Shown here: one piece after another, positions 6,401 through 13,704 of the stretch
How the letters are laid out: the number at the start of each line of letters is the position of its first letter
How positions within the stretch are numbered: position 1 is the stretch's first letter
Origin: CAKUFA01 sp963656345
GTDB lineage: Bacteria > Bacillota > Clostridia > Christensenellales > Aristaeellaceae
NCBI GenBank assembly: GCA_963656345.1
Contig: CAVKHY010000070.1
Location: forward strand, 1 to 13,736
Length of the DNA: 13,736 nt
Direction of reading: 5' to 3'
Made by a program: the position numbers and the translations under genes
The notes under the pieces: generated by a model
What the model was told of the DNA's origin: nothing
Databases searched by the model: none
Seen by the model: only the letters and a program-made list of their open reading frames with translations

Positions 6401-8074
6401 ATGAAGAAACTGCTGTCGCTGTTGATGGTATTCGCCATGCTGCTGTGCGCTGTGCCTGGCATGGCCGAGGAAAGCACATCAAAGCTGACCAAGGACGTAG
6501 TCATTCTGTTTACCAGTGATGTACACTGCGGCATTAACCAGGGCTTTGGTTATGCAGGCCTGTATGCGGTGAAGGAACAGCTTGCCAAGACCAACAACGT
6601 CCTGCTGGTGGATGACGGAGATGCTATTCAGGGTGAGCCTGTCGGTACGGTGACCCACGGCAGCGCCATCATTGACCTGATGAACACGGTAGGGTATGAT
6701 GTGGCCATTCCCGGCAACCATGAGTATGACTACGGGATGGAGAATTTCATGAACCTGACCAAGCAGGCGAAGTTCCCCTACATCAGCTGCAACTTTACCA
6801 AGAATGATGAGCTGGTGTTTCCGGCTTACGTGATCAAAGAAGTGGAAGGAGTCAAGATCGGTTTCATCGGCATTACTACCCCGGAAACCCTGACAAAGGA
6901 TACCCCGAAGAATTTCCAGGATGATAAGGGGAACTTCATTTACAGCTTCATGGAGGACGGTACCGGCGAAAAGCTTTATGCAGCGGTGCAGAAGGCAGCA
7001 GATGATGCCCGGAAAGATGGCGCTGACTACGTGATTGCCATTGCGCACCTGGGCAACGAAGCTTCTTCCTCTCCCTATAACTATGCGGATGTGCTCAGTC
7101 ATACCACCGGCATTGATGCCTTGGTAGATGGTCACAGCCACGATACCGATCAGCTGGTGATGAAGAACAAGGACGGCAAGGACGTTATCCGTGCGGCCTG
7201 CGGCACCAAGCTGGAAGGTATAGGCTACGTGACCATCTCCGCCAAGGACGGTTCTCTTTCTTACGGTCTGTATACCTGGCACAACAGCACTTCTGCTCCG
7301 GCGCTTTTGGGCATTGAAAATGAGGTTTCCAAGGCGGTATCCGCTGCAACGGACGGCTTGAATGCGGAACTTTCCAAAGTGGTAGCCAAGACGGCGGTGG
7401 ACTTGACCATCAATGATCCTACGGCCAAGGATGCCAACGGTTCTCCTATCCGCATTATCCGCAATGCGGAAACCAATTTGGGCGATTTGTGCGCAGACGC
7501 CTATCGGGATCAGACCGGGGCGCAGGTGGCCATCGTGAATGGCGGCGGCATTCGAGCATCGATTGCTGCCGGGGATATTACCTTGAACGACATCATGAAG
7601 GTACATCCTTTTGGTAACCAAATCCTTGTGTTGGAGGTAACCGGTCAGCAGCTGTTGGATGCACTGGAGTTTGCTTCCCGGGATGTGCCGAACGAGTGCG
7701 GCAGCTTCCTGCAGGTGTCCGGCATGAGCTATGAAATTCACACCTACATTAAGTCCTCCTGCACCATGGACGATAAGGGTGTGTTCACCGGCGTCAGCGG
7801 AGAATATCGGGTGAAGAACGTGAAGATTGGCGATGAAGCGCTGGATCTGACCAAAACCTACACCCTGGCGGGTCACGACCACACCCTGCTGAACGGCGGC
7901 GGCGGCATGTCCATGTTCAATGGCTGCAAGGTTGTGAAGAAGAACGTGAAGCTGGACAATCAGGTGCTGATTGATTACATCGTGGATACCTTGGGCGGCG
8001 TTGTAGGGGAGGCTTATGCTAATCCTTACGGTCAGGGACGGATTGTGGCTGTGCCTACAGCACCGGCTCAATAA
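6401..8074 (+). CDS. Secreted 5'-nucleotidase / UDP-sugar hydrolase-family phosphoesterase, copy A
   Basis: 557 residues. The signal peptide is MKKLLSLLMVFAMLLCAVPG-MA, with likely signal peptidase I cleavage after A22; no wall anchor or C-terminal membrane segment is seen. The N-terminal calcineurin-like metallophosphatase domain has all metal-site motifs: SDVH (D40, H42), DDGD (71-74), GNHE (105-108), AHLGNE (H216) and DGHSHD (H245, H247). The C-terminal 5'-nucleotidase domain has NGGGIR (380-385) and PFGN (403-406), which in UshA-like enzymes hold the substrate. Family members hydrolyse 5'-nucleotides, 2',3'-cyclic nucleotides or UDP-sugars outside the membrane. A tandem paralogue follows. 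Copy A differs at the late substrate loop, reading GGGGMSMF where copy B keeps SGDGMSMF. It has its own promoter, divergent from the sugar-kinase operon. Exact substrate unknown. Confidence 0.92.
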   Translation: MKKLLSLLMVFAMLLCAVPGMAEESTSKLTKDVVILFTSDVHCGINQGFGYAGLYAVKEQLAKTNNVLLVDDGDAIQGEPVGTVTHGSAIIDLMNTVGYDVAIPGNHEYDYGMENFMNLTKQAKFPYISCNFTKNDELVFPAYVIKEVEGVKIGFIGITTPETLTKDTPKNFQDDKGNFIYSFMEDGTGEKLYAAVQKAADDARKDGADYVIAIAHLGNEASSSPYNYADVLSHTTGIDALVDGHSHDTDQLVMKNKDGKDVIRAACGTKLEGIGYVTISAKDGSLSYGLYTWHNSTSAPALLGIENEVSKAVSAATDGLNAELSKVVAKTAVDLTINDPTAKDANGSPIRIIRNAETNLGDLCADAYRDQTGAQVAIVNGGGIRASIAAGDITLNDIMKVHPFGNQILVLEVTGQQLLDALEFASRDVPNECGSFLQVSGMSYEIHTYIKSSCTMDDKGVFTGVSGEYRVKNVKIGDEALDLTKTYTLAGHDHTLLNGGGGMSMFNGCKVVKKNVKLDNQVLIDYIVDTLGGVVGEAYANPYGQGRIVAVPTAPAQ

Positions 8075-8076
8075 TC

Positions 8077-8109
8077 CGTACGTTTTCCTGAAATGATGAG
8101 AAACGTACG
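8077..8109. repeat. Perfect 9-bp inverted repeat after the copy A stop codon
   Basis: CGTACGTTT (8077-8085) pairs with AAACGTACG (8101-8109) around a 15-base loop, two bases after the TAA. No U-run follows, so it is not a standard intrinsic terminator. It may be an mRNA 3' stabilising hairpin upstream of the real terminator at 8197. Confidence 0.6.
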
Positions 8110-8196
8110 TCAGACGGCTGCTTGTGCGGAAAACTGAAGCACAGCACGTGGAATCCAATTTTCATGGCGCATCTGACAAAATAACAACCGGATCGG

Positions 8197-8227
8197 CGAG
8201 ACTTGTGAATGCAGGTCTCGTCTTTTT
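8197..8227 (+). terminator. Rho-independent terminator after nucleotidase copy A
   Basis: CGAGAC (8197-8202) pairs with GTCTCG (8215-8220), and four inner pairs, two of them G-U type, close on a GAAT loop. The stem is followed by TCTTTTT (8221-8227). It lies 123 bases past the stop and before the copy B promoter, so the two copies are separate transcription units. Confidence 0.8.
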
Positions 8228-8314
8228 CGAAAAAAGAGAGACGAATGTCTGAACTTATGAACGGATGAAAAAGAAAAAAGAAAGAAAAATGTTCCGAAAA
8301 AGTCCTGCTTCCAC

Positions 8315-8343
8315 TTGTTTTTCCTCTATACATCCTGTATAAT
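8315..8343 (+). promoter_or_regulatory. Promoter of nucleotidase copy B
   Basis: TTGTTT (8315-8320), a 17-base spacer and TATAAT (8338-8343), 50 bases before ATG 8394. Unlike the copy A promoter, it contains no TTTATTTGTC motif. Confidence 0.8.
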
Positions 8344-8393
8344 TAAGAAAGGATACCATTCCCTTTTCATGCGACAAAAGGAGGATACGGAAG

Positions 8394-10067
8394 ATGAAGA
8401 AACTGCTCGGTCTCCTGTTGGCACTGGCTATGCTGCTGGGCTGCTTTTCTGCGGTGGCAGAAGATGCAACACCTGCGCTGACCAAGGATCTGGTTATTCT
8501 TTTCACCAGCGACGTGCACTGCGGCATTGACCAAGGCTTTGGTTACGCAGGCCTGTATGCTGTGAAAAAGCAGATGGAAAAGAGCTATAACGTCCTGCTG
8601 GTGGACGATGGCGACTCCATCCAGGGCGAGCCTGTTGGTACCATGACCAAGGGTGAAGCCATCATCGATCTGATGAACGCTGTGGGCTACGATGTGGCCA
8701 TCCCCGGCAATCATGAGTTCGACTACGGCATGGATAATTTCCTGAGCCTGACGAAGCAAGCCAACTTCCCTTACGTCAGCTCTAACTTCACCTATAAGGA
8801 TGAGCTGGTATTCCCTGCCTACGTTATCAAGGAAGTGGAAGGCCTGAAGGTTGCCTTTGTGGGCATCACCACGCCTGAATCCATCACCAAGTCCACCCCG
8901 AAGTATTTCCAGGATGAGAACGGCAACTATGTCTATGGCTTCATGGAAGACGGCACCGGCGAAAAGCTCTATGCCGGCGTGCAGAGTGCCGTAGACGCTG
9001 CCCGTGCAGAAGGTGCTGATTACGTCATTGCTATTGCACACCTGGGCAACGAAGCGACTTCTTCTCCCTACACCTATGCGGACGTGTTGGGCAACACCAC
9101 CGGCATCGACGCCATGGTGGATGGTCACAGCCACGACACCGATCAGCTGGTCATGAAGAACAAGAACGGCGAGGACGTGATCCGTGCTGCCTGCGGCACC
9201 AAGCTGGAAGGCATTGGCTACGTGACCATCTCCGCCAAGGACGGTTCCCTGTCCTACGGCCTGTATACCTGGCACAACAGCGTTGCTGCACCGAAGCTGC
9301 TGGGCATCGAAAACGAGGCTTCCGAGGCTGTATCTGCTGCAACCGATGAGCTGAATAAGAAACTGGCTACGGTGGTTGCCAAGACCGCTGTGGATCTGAC
9401 CATTACCGATCCCACTGCCAAGGATGAAAACGGCACTGCCATCCGCATTATCCGTAACGCCGAAACCAACTTGGGCGACCTGTGCGCCGATGCTTACAAG
9501 GATCAGTCCGGTGCTGATATCGCCTTTGTCAATGGCGGCGGCATTCGTGTTTCCATCGCTGCAGGCGACATCACCCTGAATGACATCCTGAAGGTGCATC
9601 CCTTCGGCAACGAAATGTGCGTCATCGAAGTGACGGGTCAGCAGGTGCTGGACGCACTGGAGTTCGGCGCACGCAACACCCCCGGCGAATGCGGCGGCTT
9701 CCTCCAGGTGGCCGGTCTGACCTATGAGATCCACACCTACATCGAGTCTTCCTGCACCACGGATGACAAGGGCATGTTCACTGGCGTTACCGGCGAATAT
9801 CGCGTGAAGAACGTGAAGGTCGCCGGCGAAGACCTTGACCTGACCAAGACCTACACCCTGGCCAGCCACAACTATATGCTGCTGGACAGCGGCGATGGTA
9901 TGTCCATGTTTGCCGGCAGCAAGGTGCTGCAGAAGAGCGTCAAGCTGGACAACCAGGTGCTGATGGACTACATCGTGGATACCCTGGGCGGCGTTGTGGG
10001 CGAAGCTTATGCTGATCCCTACGGACAGGGACGCATTGTGGCCGTATCTGAAGCTCCTGCCAACTAA
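8394..10067 (+). CDS. Secreted 5'-nucleotidase / UDP-sugar hydrolase-family phosphoesterase, copy B
   Basis: 557 residues, colinear with copy A without gaps and about 78% identical (121 differences by hand count). The start is ATG 8394, with AAGGAGG nine bases upstream. The leader peptide is MKKLLGLLLALAMLLGCFSAVA. It can be cut by signal peptidase I after AVA (residue 22), but LLGC at 14-17 also resembles a lipobox, so lipid anchoring is possible. All metal-site motifs are kept: SDVH at 39-42, DDGD at 71-74, GNHE at 105-108, AHLGNE and DGHSHD. NGGGIR and PFGN in the C-terminal domain are also kept. The late loop SHNYMLLDSGDG is closer than copy A to the family's usual N(F/Y)...GGDG pattern. 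Leucine is encoded mostly by CTG, consistent with strong expression. It ends at a strong terminator and probably scavenges nucleotides or phosphate outside the membrane. Confidence 0.92.
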   Translation: MKKLLGLLLALAMLLGCFSAVAEDATPALTKDLVILFTSDVHCGIDQGFGYAGLYAVKKQMEKSYNVLLVDDGDSIQGEPVGTMTKGEAIIDLMNAVGYDVAIPGNHEFDYGMDNFLSLTKQANFPYVSSNFTYKDELVFPAYVIKEVEGLKVAFVGITTPESITKSTPKYFQDENGNYVYGFMEDGTGEKLYAGVQSAVDAARAEGADYVIAIAHLGNEATSSPYTYADVLGNTTGIDAMVDGHSHDTDQLVMKNKNGEDVIRAACGTKLEGIGYVTISAKDGSLSYGLYTWHNSVAAPKLLGIENEASEAVSAATDELNKKLATVVAKTAVDLTITDPTAKDENGTAIRIIRNAETNLGDLCADAYKDQSGADIAFVNGGGIRVSIAAGDITLNDILKVHPFGNEMCVIEVTGQQVLDALEFGARNTPGECGGFLQVAGLTYEIHTYIESSCTTDDKGMFTGVTGEYRVKNVKVAGEDLDLTKTYTLASHNYMLLDSGDGMSMFAGSKVLQKSVKLDNQVLMDYIVDTLGGVVGEAYADPYGQGRIVAVSEAPAN

Positions 10068-10084
10068 ATCCTTTACTCGCCTTG

Positions 10085-10118
10085 ATCCCGTGCGCAGCAA
10101 TGCGTGCGGGATTTTTTT
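10085..10118 (+). terminator. Rho-independent terminator after nucleotidase copy B
   Basis: A 12-bp stem with two wobble pairs (ATCCCGTGCGCA at 10085-10096 with 10101-10112) closes on a GCAA tetraloop and is followed by seven T (10112-10118). It lies 17 bases past the stop codon. Confidence 0.93.
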
Positions 10119-10126
10119 GCGGCAGT

Positions 10127-10138
10127 AGTTTGTAAACT
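10127..10138. repeat. Short palindrome AGTTTGTAAACT
   Basis: Arms AGTTT and AAACT flank a GT centre, nine bases after the copy B terminator and about 38 bases upstream of the GH4 -35 box. It could be an upstream regulator site for GH4 or chance. Confidence 0.25.
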
Positions 10139-10175
10139 TTGTGATGAAAATGATGATATTTTTCCATCTTTCGTC

Positions 10176-10204
10176 TTGCCACAGGGACGGGAAAGGAGTA
10201 CAAT
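10176..10204 (+). promoter_or_regulatory. Promoter of the GH4 gene
   Basis: TTGCCA (10176-10181), a 17-base spacer and TACAAT (10199-10204), one mismatch from consensus in each box. The predicted transcription start is near 10211, giving a leader of about 47 bases. Confidence 0.75.
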
Positions 10205-10219
10205 ATCCACAGAACTATC

Positions 10220-10233
10220 GGTCACTTGTGACC
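10220..10233. promoter_or_regulatory. 14-bp palindrome, candidate operator of the GH4 gene
   Basis: GGTCAC-TT-GTGACC has perfect 6-bp arms and lies about +10 to +23 from the predicted GH4 transcription start, between the -10 box and the ribosome site. The position suits repressor binding. It is not a CcpA cre site or a textbook LacI-type operator; the cognate regulator is not evident in the window. Confidence 0.5.
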
Positions 10234-10257
10234 TGTGCATGAAAGGAAGGAGTTCAC

Positions 10258-11649
10258 ATGCAGTATCAGGACGGTAAGGCCATCGATTTGAAGGTTGCCT
10301 ACATCGGCGGCGGCTCTCGCGGCTGGGCATGGGGTTTTATGACGGATTTGGCCATGGATACCGGCATGGAGGGCACGGTTCGCCTGTATGATATTGACCG
10401 TGACGCAGCTGAAAAGAACCGTATTATTGGTGAGAAGACCGCAAACCATGAAAAGGCCGTAAGCCATTGGAAGTATGAAGTCTCTGACAACCTGCAGGAC
10501 GCGCTGACGGGCGTTGACTTTGTGGTGATTTCCATTCTGCCCGGCACCTTCGAGGAAATGAAGAGCGATGTGCATGCTCCCGAGCGTGTAGGTGTGTATC
10601 AGTCCGTAGGCGATACGGTAGGCCCCGGCGGATTGATGCGTGCAATGCGTACCATTCCCATGTTTGTGGAGATCGCTCAGGCAATCAAGGCTTATGCGCC
10701 GAAGGCGTGGGTCATTAACTACACCAACCCCATGACCCTGTGCATGGCGACCCTCTACGATGTGTTCCCGGAAATCAAGGCCTTTGGCTGCTGCCATGAA
10801 GTGTTCGGCACACAGAAACTGCTGGCTGCCATGCTGGAGGATATGTGCGATATCAAGGATGTGCCTCGTCAGGACATTCGTGTCACTGTCCAGGGCGTGA
10901 ACCATTTCACCTGGTTCTCCACTGCCTCCTATCAGGGTATGGATTTGTTCCCGCTGTACCGCACTTTCTGTGAAAAGTATCGGGAGACCGGCTTTACCAA
11001 GGGGAAGGATGCCAACTGGATGAACGACTTCTTCCAGTGCTCTCATAAGGTAAAGTTTGACTTGTTCCTCCGCTATGGCAAGATTGCTGCTGCCGGAGAT
11101 CGTCACTTGGCAGAGTTTATGCCTCCTTGGTACTTGAAGGATCCGGAAACGGTGAAGAGCTGGGGCTTCGGCCTGACGCCGGTAAGCTGGCGGCTGGAAG
11201 ACTTGGATCGCCGCCTTGCCCGCCGTGCACGGCTGTTGAGCGGTGAAGAGGACATTACTTTCAAGGCCACCGGCGAGGAAGGCCATCTGATGATGAAGGC
11301 TCTGCTGGGCTTGGGTGATATGGTAACGAACGTGAATATTCCCAACCGGGGTCAGATTCCGAATCTGCCTTTGGGCGCTGTGGTGGAGACGAATGCACTC
11401 TTCCGCCGGGATCAGATTTCTCCTGTGTTTGCAGGTGCCATGGACAGCGACATCCTGGCATTGACCATGCGTCATGTCACGGATCAGCAGATGATCCTCC
11501 GTGCCGCTCAAACCTGCGATCGAAAGCTGGCTTTCGCAGCCTTCATGAATGATCCGCAGATGGGCAAGGTAGACGTGAATGATGCCCAGCCCTTGTTTGA
11601 TGACATGCTGCTGGCACAGAAGAAGTATCTGCCCAAGGAATGGTGGTAA
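10258..11649 (+). CDS. GH4 family NAD-dependent glycosidase, alpha-galacturonidase-like (CHEV motif)
   Basis: 463 residues; ATG 10258 preceded by GGAAGGAG with five bases between. The N-terminus has the GH4 NAD-binding fold (VAYIGGGSRGWAWG), with acidic VRLYDIDRD closing the nucleotide site. INYTNP around N153, C179-H180-E181-V182, and GVNHFTW are the substrate- and metal-binding motifs of GH4. GH4 enzymes cleave glycosides through NAD-dependent oxidation, elimination and reduction, with Mn2+ held by the Cys and His. The four residues at the CHxx position track specificity, and CHEV has been described for alpha-galacturonidases such as Bacillus LplD. The enzyme is cytosolic and probably acts on imported galacturonide oligomers or related alpha-glycosides. 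Single-gene unit with its own promoter, palindrome and terminator. Family is certain; substrate inferred from the motif. Confidence 0.9.
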   Translation: MQYQDGKAIDLKVAYIGGGSRGWAWGFMTDLAMDTGMEGTVRLYDIDRDAAEKNRIIGEKTANHEKAVSHWKYEVSDNLQDALTGVDFVVISILPGTFEEMKSDVHAPERVGVYQSVGDTVGPGGLMRAMRTIPMFVEIAQAIKAYAPKAWVINYTNPMTLCMATLYDVFPEIKAFGCCHEVFGTQKLLAAMLEDMCDIKDVPRQDIRVTVQGVNHFTWFSTASYQGMDLFPLYRTFCEKYRETGFTKGKDANWMNDFFQCSHKVKFDLFLRYGKIAAAGDRHLAEFMPPWYLKDPETVKSWGFGLTPVSWRLEDLDRRLARRARLLSGEEDITFKATGEEGHLMMKALLGLGDMVTNVNIPNRGQIPNLPLGAVVETNALFRRDQISPVFAGAMDSDILALTMRHVTDQQMILRAAQTCDRKLAFAAFMNDPQMGKVDVNDAQPLFDDMLLAQKKYLPKEWW

Positions 11650-11667
11650 TTTTCAGAACCAAATAAA

Positions 11668-11719
11668 GAGCCGCAGCTGCGACGCTCCTTTCGGAGAACG
11701 GGCAGCTGCGGCTCCTTTT
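11668..11719. terminator. Bidirectional rho-independent terminator between GH4 and aldo/keto reductase genes
   Basis: A perfect 13-bp stem pairs 11668-11680 (GAGCCGCAGCTGC) with 11702-11714. The loop contains a smaller CTCC-TTTC-GGAG hairpin. CTTTT follows on the plus strand (11715-11719), and the minus strand reads TTTATTTGG past the stem. It lies between the convergent stops at 11649 and 11752. Confidence 0.9.
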
Positions 11720-11751
11720 CTATACGTGCTTTCATGAAAACAATGAGGGGA

Positions 11752-12873
11752 TCAGCCGGTGCATTCTGCATGGATCTCTGCCAGATAACGAGTGATGGGC
11801 AGGTGCTGGGGGCAGGCAGCCTCGCACTTGCGGCACTTGACGCACCGGGAAGCATCCCCTTGCTCTTCAATGATCTTGGCATACTCAGCAGCAAAGTCAT
11901 CCTTTTCACGGAGCTTTTTGCCATCATAGCCTTGGAAGATTTGCGGAATCTTTACGCCACGGGGGCAGGGCTGGCAATAGCGACAGCCTGTGCACCGTGT
12001 TTTTGTGCGGCTCATATAGGTTTCCTTCACCTGCGCATAAAGCGCCTGCTCGGCTTCCGTCAATGGCTCCTGCACGGCGGCATCGAAAATGCGGAGGTTG
12101 TCCTGTACCTGCTCCATGGTGCTCATGCCGGAAAGAATGGTTACTACCTCCGGCATGGTATACAGGAAGCGGAAAGCCCACTCAACGGCAGAACGCTTGA
12201 TTGGGAAGGCGTCATACAGCGCCTGCACATCCGCCGGGGGAGCGGCCAAAAGGCCGCCGCGAAGAGGCTCCATAATGACCACGCCGACGCCCTTTTCGCC
12301 GGCTGCATGGATGCCGTTCAGCGTAGCTTGAGCATTGTCGTCCAAAATGTTCATCTGCACCTGTGCCAGCTTCCAGTCATAGTCATTCAGGATGCTCAAA
12401 AAGGTGTCTGCATTATCATGGAAGGAGAAACCGGGATAGCGAATCTTTCCCTGTGCCATGGCTTTTTCCAGGAAGGACTGATAGTCCATGGATCGGATGG
12501 TATGGAACCGTTCTTCGTTCATGGCGTGCATCAGGTAAAAATCCACATGATCTACGTCCAGTTTCTGTAACTGTTCATCCAGCGTCTTGGGCATATCCTC
12601 GGCGGTTTGCAGCTTCCAAATGGGCAGTTTGGTGGTCAAAATGACTTTGTCACGGTAGCCGTCCTTCAGTGCCTTGCCCACCACAATTTCACTTTCTCCG
12701 CCATGGTAGGGATAGGCCGTATCAATGTATCGCACACCGTGATCAATGGCGTAGCGGATCATCCGAATGGCTTCTGCCTCGTCAATGCGGCCGCCTGTCA
12801 CAGGCAGACGCATGCAGCCGAAGCCCAGTCCGGAGGAAGCACGCTGAATGCCGGAAAAAATGGTTTGCAGCAT
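11752..12873 (-). CDS. Aldo/keto reductase with C-terminal 2[4Fe-4S] ferredoxin domain
   Basis: 373 residues from ATG 12873, chosen because GAAGGGA (12879-12885) lies five bases upstream; ATG 12891 has no ribosome site. The N-terminal barrel carries GFGCMRLP and the catalytic tetrad D51, Y56 (DTAYPYHGGESE), K82 (TTKLP) and H116 (LMHAMN). GMSTMEQVQDNL at 249-260 is the usual nicotinamide-cofactor region near the barrel end. The tail has two cysteine clusters: CTGCRYCQPCP (C294, C297, C300, C303) and CVKCRKCEAACP (C344, C347, C350, C354). This fusion is common in anaerobic Firmicutes and implies exchange of electrons between a carbonyl or alcohol substrate and a ferredoxin-like carrier; the substrate is unknown. 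It lies 30 bp after the HAD gene and is probably co-transcribed with it. Confidence 0.93.
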   Translation of the reverse strand: MLQTIFSGIQRASSGLGFGCMRLPVTGGRIDEAEAIRMIRYAIDHGVRYIDTAYPYHGGESEIVVGKALKDGYRDKVILTTKLPIWKLQTAEDMPKTLDEQLQKLDVDHVDFYLMHAMNEERFHTIRSMDYQSFLEKAMAQGKIRYPGFSFHDNADTFLSILNDYDWKLAQVQMNILDDNAQATLNGIHAAGEKGVGVVIMEPLRGGLLAAPPADVQALYDAFPIKRSAVEWAFRFLYTMPEVVTILSGMSTMEQVQDNLRIFDAAVQEPLTEAEQALYAQVKETYMSRTKTRCTGCRYCQPCPRGVKIPQIFQGYDGKKLREKDDFAAEYAKIIEEQGDASRCVKCRKCEAACPQHLPITRYLAEIHAECTG

Positions 12874-12903
12874 AATTGTCCCTTCTTTCATTTGTGGATC
12901 ACA

Positions 12904-13704
12904 TTATAGATAAGGAATCATGTCGGAAAGCCGGCCGAAAATAAGATCCGGTTTGACATCGGAAGTCTTGACATCGTCCATGGTGGCCTCGCCGGAAAGC
13001 ACAAGGATACCGGTCATGCCGTGATGAACGCCGGTTGCTACGTCCGTATACAGGCGGTCACCGACCATAGCCATCTCCTGCTTCCGGAAGCCTGTGCGGC
13101 GGAGGGCTTCCTGCACAATGCCCTCATAGGGTTTTCCTAGAATGATATCGGCCTTTCTGCCGGTGCTGGCTTCGATAAAGGCCATAATGGCACCCATGTC
13201 CGGAATAAAGCCGGTTTCCGTGGGACAGTTAAAGTCCGGGTGGGTGGCAATGTACGGTTTTCCTGCACGGATGAAATCGCATACCTTGCACATTTTGGCA
13301 TAGTCCAAGGTGGTATCGAAGGCAACCAGCACGTAATCGGGATTTTCTTCCGTGAAACGAAGTCCCATTTCCTCAAGCTCTTCACGGAGCATGGGATTAC
13401 CAAGCAAATAGCCACGTCCCGCAGGATATTGTTCCATGCAGTAATGTGCTGCCGCATGGCTGGAAGTAATCACATCCTGATAGCGGGCATCCACACCCAT
13501 TCTTTGCAGCTTGTCCTTGTATACTTTGGCGGACTTGCTGGAATTGTTGGTGAGAAACCGTGCAGTGCGGCCCGTACGTTCCAGTGCGGATAAAAAATCC
13601 AAGGAACCCTCAATCAGCTGATTCCCCAAGTAAAAGGTACCGTCCATATCCAGCAGAAAGCAGCGGATAGGCTTTAGCTTCTCCCGGATGTCTTCATCGG
13701 TCAT
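12904..13704 (-). CDS. HAD-IIA family hydrolase (NagD/PNPase-like sugar or nucleotide phosphatase)
   Basis: 266 residues from ATG 13704, which has AAGGGG (13713-13718) eight bases upstream; a GTG at 13713 overlaps that site and is unlikely. HAD motif I is LLDMDGTFY (nucleophile D19, acid D21), motif II is LTNNSS (51-56), the motif III lysine is K191 in LGKPYEG, and motif IV is GDRLYTD (D216, D221). The length and the large cap between motifs II and III fit subclass IIA, which includes NagD and 4-nitrophenylphosphatases. These are cytosolic magnesium-dependent phosphatases acting on nucleoside monophosphates or sugar phosphates. The gene precedes the aldo/keto reductase on the same strand, and its promoter is outside the window. 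Confidence 0.92.
   Translation of the reverse strand: MTDEDIREKLKPIRCFLLDMDGTFYLGNQLIEGSLDFLSALERTGRTARFLTNNSSKSAKVYKDKLQRMGVDARYQDVITSSHAAAHYCMEQYPAGRGYLLGNPMLREELEEMGLRFTEENPDYVLVAFDTTLDYAKMCKVCDFIRAGKPYIATHPDFNCPTETGFIPDMGAIMAFIEASTGRKADIILGKPYEGIVQEALRRTGFRKQEMAMVGDRLYTDVATGVHHGMTGILVLSGEATMDDVKTSDVKPDLIFGRLSDMIPYL

Larger units (their letters stand above)
8075..8393. other. Intergenic region between the tandem nucleotidase genes
   Basis: 319 bases without a supported gene. It contains a 9-bp perfect inverted repeat just after the copy A stop (8077-8109), a rho-independent terminator (8197-8227), a purine-rich tract (about 8264-8290), the copy B promoter (8315-8343) and its ribosome site (8378-8384). 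A possible 25-codon ORF starting at ATG 8265 has no ribosome site, and I do not call it. Confidence 0.7.

Noticed and set aside
6479..8158. 559-codon open frame antisense to nucleotidase copy A
   Set aside because: No ribosome site or recognisable family, and very rich in His, Gln, Val and Ile. It mirrors the strongly biased codon use of the sense gene, which avoids codons that would create antisense stops. The sense frame has a clear signal peptide and catalytic motifs.
8265..8342. Possible 25-codon lysine-rich peptide in the intergenic region
   Set aside because: No Shine-Dalgarno sequence, it starts in a low-complexity purine tract and runs into the copy B promoter.
8367..10100. 577-codon open frame antisense to nucleotidase copy B
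   Set aside because: Same explanation as for copy A. Its similarity to the other antisense frame follows from the similarity of the sense genes and is not independent evidence of coding.
10222..11511. 429-codon open frame antisense to the GH4 gene
   Set aside because: Composition is typical of antisense shadow frames and it has no recognisable motif; the sense frame has complete GH4 signatures and a good promoter and ribosome site.
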